Assembly (NCBI GenBank): GCA_039934375.1 | Contig: JBDTMH010000171.1 | Coordinates: forward strand, 1-9,820 | Length of the DNA: 9,820 nt | DNA from: CAISIP01 sp039934375 | Lineage (GTDB): Bacteria > Pseudomonadota > Gammaproteobacteria > Burkholderiales > Burkholderiaceae_C | Reading direction: 5' to 3' | In this document: positions 5,518 to 9,820 of the stretch, piece after piece | Layout: every line of letters starts with the position of its first letter | Numbering within the stretch: the first letter of the stretch is position 1 | Notes under the pieces: generated by a model | Seen by the model: only the letters and a program-made list of their open reading frames with translations | What the model was told of the DNA's origin: nothing | The model's database searches: none | Position numbers and translations under genes: made by a program

Positions 5518-6108
5518 ATGCAGTTGACCGGCAAAATCACCCCAGACAGTCTGATGACCCTGGAGGCCTATAGCAAATACCGCAAGGCGCACAAGGCCGA
5601 CGTGATCGCGCACCGCCGGCTGCGCTCGGTGGCGCTCGGCGAGCACTTCACGCTGCAGTTTGAAAGCGAGATGACGATCCGCTACCAGATCCAGGAAATG
5701 TTGCGCATCGAGAAGATCTTCGAACAAGAGGGCATTCTGCAGGAGATCGAGGCCTATGCACCGCTGGTGCCTGATGGCAGCAACTGGAAGGGGACGATGC
5801 TGATCGAATACCCCGACGTCAACGAACGCAAGCGCGAACTGGCGCGGCTGATCGGGGTCGAGGATCGGATGTTCGTCGAGGTCGAAGGCTCGGCGCGTGT
5901 CTACGCGATTGCTGACGAAGACATGGAGCGCGAGAACGGCGAAAAAACCTCGGCCGTGCATTTCGTGCGCTTCGAGCTGACCCCGTCCATGGTGTCTGCG
6001 GTGAAGGCGGGCGCAGGCGTCAAGCTCGGCTGCGATCATACGAACTATCCGGCGCACACAACGATGACGCCCGAGACCCTTGCATCGCTTGCGGCAGACC
6101 TGGCCTGA
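5518..6108 (+). CDS. DUF3501 family protein
   Basis: A 196-residue soluble protein that I recognise as DUF3501, a family of unknown function normally found beside an (Fe-S)/CCG-domain gene, as here. Visible features are an N-terminal segment opening with KITPDSLMTLEAY, the conserved-looking stretch ESEMTIRYQIQEMLRIEKIF (49-68), an EYPDVNERKRELARLIGVED segment (97-116), an acidic patch ADEDMERENGEKTSAVHF, and a C-terminal GCDHTNYPAH (171-180) that could carry a metal or cluster ligand (one Cys, two His). No signal peptide or transmembrane helix is seen. The start has AAGGA at 5506-5510 with seven bases of spacing. Spacing to both neighbours is under 30 bp, so it belongs to one transcript with the Fe-S protein. 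A role as a partner or assembly factor for that protein is inference from gene order only. Confidence 0.88.
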   Translation: MQLTGKITPDSLMTLEAYSKYRKAHKADVIAHRRLRSVALGEHFTLQFESEMTIRYQIQEMLRIEKIFEQEGILQEIEAYAPLVPDGSNWKGTMLIEYPDVNERKRELARLIGVEDRMFVEVEGSARVYAIADEDMERENGEKTSAVHFVRFELTPSMVSAVKAGAGVKLGCDHTNYPAHTTMTPETLASLAADLA

Positions 6109-6120
6109 ACCTGGTTTGCG

Positions 6121-6128
6121 AAAGGAGG
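6121..6128 (+). promoter_or_regulatory. Near-perfect Shine-Dalgarno for the Gfo/Idh/MocA gene
   Basis: AAAGGAGG, complementary to the 16S rRNA tail, lies four bases before the ATG at 6133. It is stronger than that of the two preceding genes, so this cistron may be translated efficiently. Confidence 0.75.
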
Positions 6129-6132
6129 GACC

Positions 6133-7119
6133 ATGCCGGACCGGTTGAATGTCGGTGTCGTTGGACTGGGTGTCATGGGTCAGCGCATGCTGGAGCGCAT
6201 CAAGGCCCATCCACGGCTTCGCGTGGCGCTGATCTGGGACGCCAACCCCGACACGCTGGGCCTGACCCGCGGCTTGCACCCGGAGCTGCAGGCCGCCCAC
6301 AGCCCCGAACAACTGATCGCCAGCCCCGGCCTGCACAGCCTGTATGTCGCCACGCCACCGGCGGGCCACATGGCACTGAGCAATGCAGCGTTCGATGCCG
6401 GCCTGGCCGTGTTGTGCGAGAAACCGTTGACGCTGGACTTCGACGTGGCGCGGCGTACCGTGCGGCGCATTGCCGATCAAGGCCATCGCGCCGCGGTCAA
6501 TTTCTCGCTCGCAAGTTCGCTGGGACTGGCGACCTTGCTGGACAACTTCGGTCCGGCGGCACCACGACCGCTCGGCGCTTTGCGCGATGTGGCCATCACG
6601 CTCGAATTTGCCGCCTGGCCACGCCCGTGGCAGACCGCTGCGGGGCAATGGCTGTCGATGCGCACCGAGGGCGGCTTTTCACGCGAGGTGCTGTCGCACT
6701 TCATTTTCGTGCTGCAACGGGTGCTGGGGCCGGCGATCGTCTGGGAGAGTGCCGTCAACTTTCCGGTGGACGGCCTCAGCGCGGAGACCGCGCTGAAGGC
6801 CGAGTTGCGCGCTGGCAACGTGACGGTTCATGTGAAGGGCAAGGTCGACAGTGCCGTTGGCGTGGCGGACCGCAACCAGATGGTCTGGCGCGCGACCGAC
6901 GGCGCCATCGTGCTGCGCGACTGGTATGGCCTGGCGCGGGCGCGTCGAGGTGGTGCGGTGGAGGCCATCGGCGACGCCCACTCGCTGCGCCTCGCTGGGC
7001 AGGCCCTGCAACTGGACCAATGGGTCGACCTGATCGAAGGGCGGCCCAACAGCCTGGCCGGGTTTGACGAGGCGCTGAATGTGCAGGAGACGATCGAATC
7101 GCTGCTTCGTGCACGGTGA
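6133..7119 (+). CDS. Gfo/Idh/MocA family oxidoreductase
   Basis: A 328-residue NAD(P)-dependent dehydrogenase of the Gfo/Idh/MocA superfamily. The N-terminal Rossmann fold has VGVVGLGVMGQRM (GxGxxG at 11-16), and an acidic D37 in IWDANPD ends the second strand, which suggests NAD preference. The family signature CEKPLTLD (95-102) carries the catalytic Lys97. The C-terminal half is the alpha/beta substrate-binding domain, with GGFSREVLSHF (180-190), where His189 is the candidate partner of the catalytic Lys. Members usually oxidise sugars, polyols or related compounds; the substrate is not deducible. It follows the DUF3501 gene by 24 bp, so it is probably the last gene of that operon, although a small-molecule dehydrogenase is not an obvious partner of the Fe-S proteins. 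A weak GC-rich hairpin (7124-7141, without a T-run) follows its stop codon. Confidence 0.88.
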   Translation: MPDRLNVGVVGLGVMGQRMLERIKAHPRLRVALIWDANPDTLGLTRGLHPELQAAHSPEQLIASPGLHSLYVATPPAGHMALSNAAFDAGLAVLCEKPLTLDFDVARRTVRRIADQGHRAAVNFSLASSLGLATLLDNFGPAAPRPLGALRDVAITLEFAAWPRPWQTAAGQWLSMRTEGGFSREVLSHFIFVLQRVLGPAIVWESAVNFPVDGLSAETALKAELRAGNVTVHVKGKVDSAVGVADRNQMVWRATDGAIVLRDWYGLARARRGGAVEAIGDAHSLRLAGQALQLDQWVDLIEGRPNSLAGFDEALNVQETIESLLRAR

Positions 7120-7162
7120 GGCAGGGGCTTGCGACGGCCCCGGGTGTCCGTTGCCAGGTGGC

Positions 7163-7171
7163 TGGGATAAT
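7163..7171 (+). promoter_or_regulatory. Possible extended -10 promoter for yaaA
   Basis: TGGGATAAT contains GATAAT preceded by an extended -10 TG dinucleotide at the correct offset, in the 76-bp gap before yaaA. No -35 element is seen at 17 bp, which an extended -10 promoter can tolerate. It would give a very short leader and would let yaaA be expressed apart from the upstream operon. Confidence 0.35.
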
Positions 7172-7195
7172 CCGCCCGAAAGGTTGTTGCCACCC

Positions 7196-7975
7196 ATGTT
7201 GTTGTTGCTCTCGCCCGCCAAGTCGCTGGACTATGAATCTCCCCTGACCGAACTACCCCACAGCGAGCCGCTGTTCGTATCGGAATCGGTCAAACTGATC
7301 CGGGAATTGCGCAAGTACAAGCCGACGCAGATTGCCGAGCTGATGGACATCAGCGCCGAGCTGTCGCGCCTGAACGCCGGGCGTTACAAGGCCTGGCGCC
7401 GCAACGTGCCGCAGGCGACTGCGCGCCAGGCGGTGCTGGCCTTCAACGGTGACGTGTACGGTGGTCTGGACGCGAAGTCGTTGTCGGCCGACGCGCTGGA
7501 CTGGGCGCAGCAGCATCTGGCCATGCTCAGCGGACTTTATGGCGTGTTGCGCCCGCTCGACCGGATGCAGCCGTACCGGCTGGAGATGAAGACACGGCTG
7601 CCGAATGAACGCGGTGCCAATCTGTACCAGTTCTGGGGCAACCGAATTTCTCGCTACCTGAATCAGCGGCTGAAGGGCGACGCGGACCCGTTGGTGGTGA
7701 ACCTGGCGTCGCAGGAATACTTCAGGGCCGTGGATCGCAATGCGCTGAAGGCGCGAGTCGTTGAATGTGTATTCGAGGAGCGGCGCGACGATGGCCATTA
7801 CAAGGTCATCAGCTTCATGGCCAAACGTGCGCGCGGACTGATGGCGCGCCACGTCATCGACACGCGGGCAACGCAGGTGGTGCAACTGGCCAACTTCAGT
7901 GCCGAAGGTTATGCGCTGGACGGCAGCGCATCGCAGGACGACCGGCTGGTATTCCGTCGCGCGGCCCCCATCTGA
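7196..7975 (+). CDS. yaaA: Peroxide stress protein YaaA (UPF0246 family)
   Basis: A 259-residue protein matching YaaA in length and motifs. It begins MLLLLSPAKSLDYESPL, then has AFNGDVYGGLDAKSLSADAL (82-101), LSGLYGVLRPLDRMQPYRLE (111-130), NLYQFWGNRIS (142-152), VVNLASQEYF (167-176) and KVISFMAKRARG (203-214), all hallmark blocks of the family. In E. coli YaaA limits intracellular free iron during peroxide stress and so lowers Fenton damage; the fold binds DNA in structural work on the family. It acts in the cytoplasm. The ATG at 7196 gives the normal family N-terminus; the SD is weak (AAAGG at 7179-7183, 12 bases away). An in-frame ATG far upstream (7079) overlaps the previous gene and adds unrelated sequence. 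It is co-oriented with the hydrolase and queF. Confidence 0.95.
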   Translation: MLLLLSPAKSLDYESPLTELPHSEPLFVSESVKLIRELRKYKPTQIAELMDISAELSRLNAGRYKAWRRNVPQATARQAVLAFNGDVYGGLDAKSLSADALDWAQQHLAMLSGLYGVLRPLDRMQPYRLEMKTRLPNERGANLYQFWGNRISRYLNQRLKGDADPLVVNLASQEYFRAVDRNALKARVVECVFEERRDDGHYKVISFMAKRARGLMARHVIDTRATQVVQLANFSAEGYALDGSASQDDRLVFRRAAPI

Positions 7976-7992
7976 GACTGATGCAAGCCCAG

Positions 7993-8007
7993 GCGCCATA
8001 TTGGCGC
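7993..8007. repeat. Perfect inverted repeat GCGCCA-TAT-TGGCGC
   Basis: A 15-bp palindrome with 6-bp arms and a three-base centre in the 70-bp spacer between yaaA and the hydrolase gene. It ends 38 bp before the hydrolase start codon. There is no T-run, so it is not an intrinsic terminator. It could be a small mRNA hairpin or a protein-binding site. Confidence 0.5.
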
Positions 8008-8045
8008 AATCTGCCGATCGGGGCCGACCGCAAGCAAGGAAAACC

Positions 8046-8939
8046 ATGAAAGTCAGGGCCAACGGCATCGACATCGAAGTGCAGGACAGCGGCACCGGAG
8101 CGGCGGACACGCGACCGGTCGTGCTGCTCATCATGGGCCTGGGTCTGCAGCTGGTGGCCTGGCCGGCGGCGGTGCTGCGTCTGCTTGATGAAGCCGGATA
8201 CCGGGTGATCCGGTTCGACAACCGCGACATCGGCTTGTCGCAACATTTCGATCACCTGGGAAAGCCCAACCTTCTCTGGACTGGGCTCAGGCATCGGCTG
8301 CGCTGGAACATCCGGGCGCCCTACACGCTGGATGACATGGCGGCCGATTCCATCGGTGTGCTCGATGCGCTGCGAGTCGGCAAGGCGCATGTAGTGGGCG
8401 TGAGCATGGGCGGCATGATCGCCCAGCGGCTGACGCTGGCCGCACCGCAGCGGGTCGCCAGCCTGACCAGCATCATGAGTTCCAGTGGTGCACGCGGCTT
8501 GCCGCAAGCCGATCCGCGGCTGATGCGGGTGTTGTTCGGCCGCCCGGCCAACAGCTCGCGCGATGCGATCGTGGCGCATTACGTGCGCCTGTACCAGGCG
8601 ATCGGCAGCCCGGGACACCTGACTGACGAAGTGGAACTGGTGCAGCGCATCGGCATGGCGGTGGACCGCAATTACCACCCGGCCGGAACCTTGCGCCAGA
8701 TGGTGGCGATTGCCGCCGACACGACCCGTGCCGATGCCTTGTCGCGAATTGCCAAACCCACGCTGGTGCTGCACGGGCTGGCCGATCCGCTGTTGCCGGC
8801 GGCACACGGGCGGGACACAGCACAGCGTATTCCCGGCGCGCAGTTTGCCGCGATCGAAGGCATGGGCCATGACCTGGCGCAGGGCGTGGTCGATCGGCTG
8901 ATGCCGCATATCGCGCCGTTTTTGCTGGCGCACCGCTGA
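8046..8939 (+). CDS. Alpha/beta hydrolase
   Basis: A 297-residue alpha/beta-fold hydrolase. The oxyanion-hole region is VVLLIMGLGLQL (25-36). The FDNRDIGLS stretch (58-65) is typical of the esterase/aclacinomycin methylesterase-like branch. The nucleophile elbow is GVSMGG with Ser120, and the remaining triad residues are Asp247 in LHGLADPLLP and His275 in EGMGHDL. A variable cap domain lies between about 145 and 225. It has no signal peptide and is expected to be a cytoplasmic carboxylesterase or lactonase of unknown substrate. The ATG at 8046 is selected because AAGGA (8036-8040) lies five bases upstream; a longer in-frame start at 7899 would overlap yaaA by 77 bases. The gene is 70 bp after yaaA and 14 bp before queF, so it is likely co-transcribed with queF, but no functional link to queuosine is known to me. 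Confidence 0.9.
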   Translation: MKVRANGIDIEVQDSGTGAADTRPVVLLIMGLGLQLVAWPAAVLRLLDEAGYRVIRFDNRDIGLSQHFDHLGKPNLLWTGLRHRLRWNIRAPYTLDDMAADSIGVLDALRVGKAHVVGVSMGGMIAQRLTLAAPQRVASLTSIMSSSGARGLPQADPRLMRVLFGRPANSSRDAIVAHYVRLYQAIGSPGHLTDEVELVQRIGMAVDRNYHPAGTLRQMVAIAADTTRADALSRIAKPTLVLHGLADPLLPAAHGRDTAQRIPGAQFAAIEGMGHDLAQGVVDRLMPHIAPFLLAHR

Positions 8940-8953
8940 TAGGATCGCCCATC

Positions 8954-9802
8954 ATGTTGACCCCGGAACAATCGCAGCTCGGCAAGGTATCGGCTTATCC
9001 GGACCGGTACGACCCCGCGCAGTTGTTCCCGATCGCACGCGCACCCAACCGCAGTGAGATCGGCGTGGGCGCGACGCTGCCTTTCCTGGGGGCCGACCTG
9101 TGGACCGCGTTCGAGCTGGGCTGGTTGAACCGGCGCGGCAAACCGCAGGTGGCGCTGGGACATTTCACCGTGCCGTGCGAGACGCCCAACATCATCGAAA
9201 GCAAGTCGTTCAAGCTGTACCTGGGAAGCTTAAACAACACGCCGTTCGACGACGTAGATGCGGTGCAGGCCTGTCTGCGCACCGACCTCAACGAGGCCTT
9301 GTGGCGCGGCGCGCCGATGCAAGGCAGCGGAGTGGGCGTGCGTATCCTGATGCCTGAACTGTTCGACCGCGAACCCATCCATGAACTCGACGGCGTCAAC
9401 CTGGACCGGCTGGACGTGGAATGTATCCAGTACACGCCGGCGCCGCAGCTGCTGCGTGCCGAATTTGACCAGCAACCGGTGACCGAAACCCTGTGCAGCC
9501 GCCTGCTCAAGAGCAATTGCCCGGTGACTGGCCAGCCGGACTGGGGCAGCGTGCAGATCAGCTACGGCGGGCCGCAGATCAATCAGGAAGGGTTGTTGCA
9601 GTACCTGGTGAGCTTTCGCAACCACAACGAGTTCCACGAGCAATGTGTGGAGCGCATCTACATGGACATCTGGCGTCGCTGCAAGCCGGCCAGGCTGGCG
9701 GTGTACGCGCGCTACACCCGTCGCGGTGGGCTCGACATCAACCCGTTTCGCACCAGCGCGCCACAGGCAATGCCGCGCAACGTGCGCACTGCGCGGCAGT
9801 AA
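8954..9802 (+). CDS. queF: NADPH-dependent 7-cyano-7-deazaguanine reductase (preQ0 reductase, long two-domain type)
   Basis: QueF reduces the nitrile of preQ0 to the aminomethyl group of preQ1 with two NADPH, the step before insertion into tRNA for queuosine synthesis; it is cytoplasmic. The 282-residue length matches the long, E. coli-type enzyme made of two tunnelling-fold domains. The catalytic motif is SNCPVTGQPDWGS (187-199) with Cys189 as the thioimide nucleophile and Asp196 as the proton donor. The substrate-binding HNEFHEQCVE (224-233) contains His228 and Glu229, and the QueF motif ESKSFKLYLGS (82-92) contributes the NADPH/substrate site. The C-terminal block YTRRGGLDINPFR is characteristic. 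A weak AGGA at 8941-8944 precedes the ATG at nine bases, only 14 bp after the hydrolase stop, which suggests translational linkage. It ends with TAA, and the last 18 bases of the window hold nothing recognisable. Confidence 0.97.
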   Translation: MLTPEQSQLGKVSAYPDRYDPAQLFPIARAPNRSEIGVGATLPFLGADLWTAFELGWLNRRGKPQVALGHFTVPCETPNIIESKSFKLYLGSLNNTPFDDVDAVQACLRTDLNEALWRGAPMQGSGVGVRILMPELFDREPIHELDGVNLDRLDVECIQYTPAPQLLRAEFDQQPVTETLCSRLLKSNCPVTGQPDWGSVQISYGGPQINQEGLLQYLVSFRNHNEFHEQCVERIYMDIWRRCKPARLAVYARYTRRGGLDINPFRTSAPQAMPRNVRTARQ

Positions 9803-9820
9803 GCCGCAGCCGCCAGCCGC

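Noticed and set aside
5476..6648. Minus-strand open frame of 390 codons opposite the DUF3501 and Gfo/Idh/MocA genes
   Set aside because: It overlaps two clearly identified genes, shows no family resemblance, and long antisense frames are common in GC-rich DNA.
7124..7141. Hairpin GGGGC-N8-GCCCC after the Gfo/Idh/MocA stop codon as a terminator
   Set aside because: The stem is only five base pairs and no T-run follows; too weak to call.
7896..8933. Minus-strand open frame of 345 codons opposite the alpha/beta hydrolase
   Set aside because: The plus strand carries a full catalytic triad and a good ribosome-binding site; the antisense translation is His/Arg/Gln-rich noise.

Overview
The window looks like a chromosomal segment of a GC-rich betaproteobacterium, most likely order Burkholderiales. 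The indications are codon use strongly biased to G/C in the third position, the gene families present (a short rubrerythrin next to a DUF3501 gene, an MhpA-like FAD monooxygenase next to a DUF2783 gene, a two-domain type QueF), and a 59-bp intergenic repeat whose translation I recall from Burkholderiales genomes. No phage, transposase, CRISPR, tRNA or rRNA gene is visible.

The left third (1-3220) is read on the minus strand. It holds the first 217 codons of valS, running off the left edge. Upstream of valS lies a small catabolic-type operon that appears to be decaying: a VOC (glyoxalase/dioxygenase-fold) gene reduced to a short N-terminal stub joined out of frame to its C-terminal end, a full-length MhpA-like FAD monooxygenase that lacks two normally conserved FAD-site residues, two tandem copies of the 59-bp repeat exactly after its stop codon, and a 66-residue DUF2783 gene. 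Upstream of the VOC remnant, two TTAC-N6-GTAA palindromes spaced 19 bp apart look like an operator.

From 3300 rightward everything is on the plus strand. A spacer with a Fur-box-like 15-mer and a perfect 13-bp palindrome precedes a rubrerythrin gene, which ends in a strong rho-independent terminator. A second long hairpin without a U-tract follows, and then a tight run of three genes: a (Fe-S)-cluster/CCG-domain protein (GlpC/HdrD type), a DUF3501 protein and a Gfo/Idh/MocA oxidoreductase. The rubrerythrin, Fe-S and DUF3501 genes form a recurrent neighbourhood of unknown biochemical purpose, plausibly a peroxide or redox-protection module.

The right third carries yaaA (peroxide/iron stress protein), an alpha/beta hydrolase and queF (queuosine biosynthesis), closely spaced and co-oriented. 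Rubrerythrin, YaaA and the Fe-S protein give this arm an iron/oxidative-stress flavour; valS and queF are housekeeping tRNA-related genes. The most interesting unexplained items are the Fe-S/DUF3501 module with its leader hairpin, the eroding VOC-monooxygenase operon and its tandem operator, and the 59-bp repeat pair.
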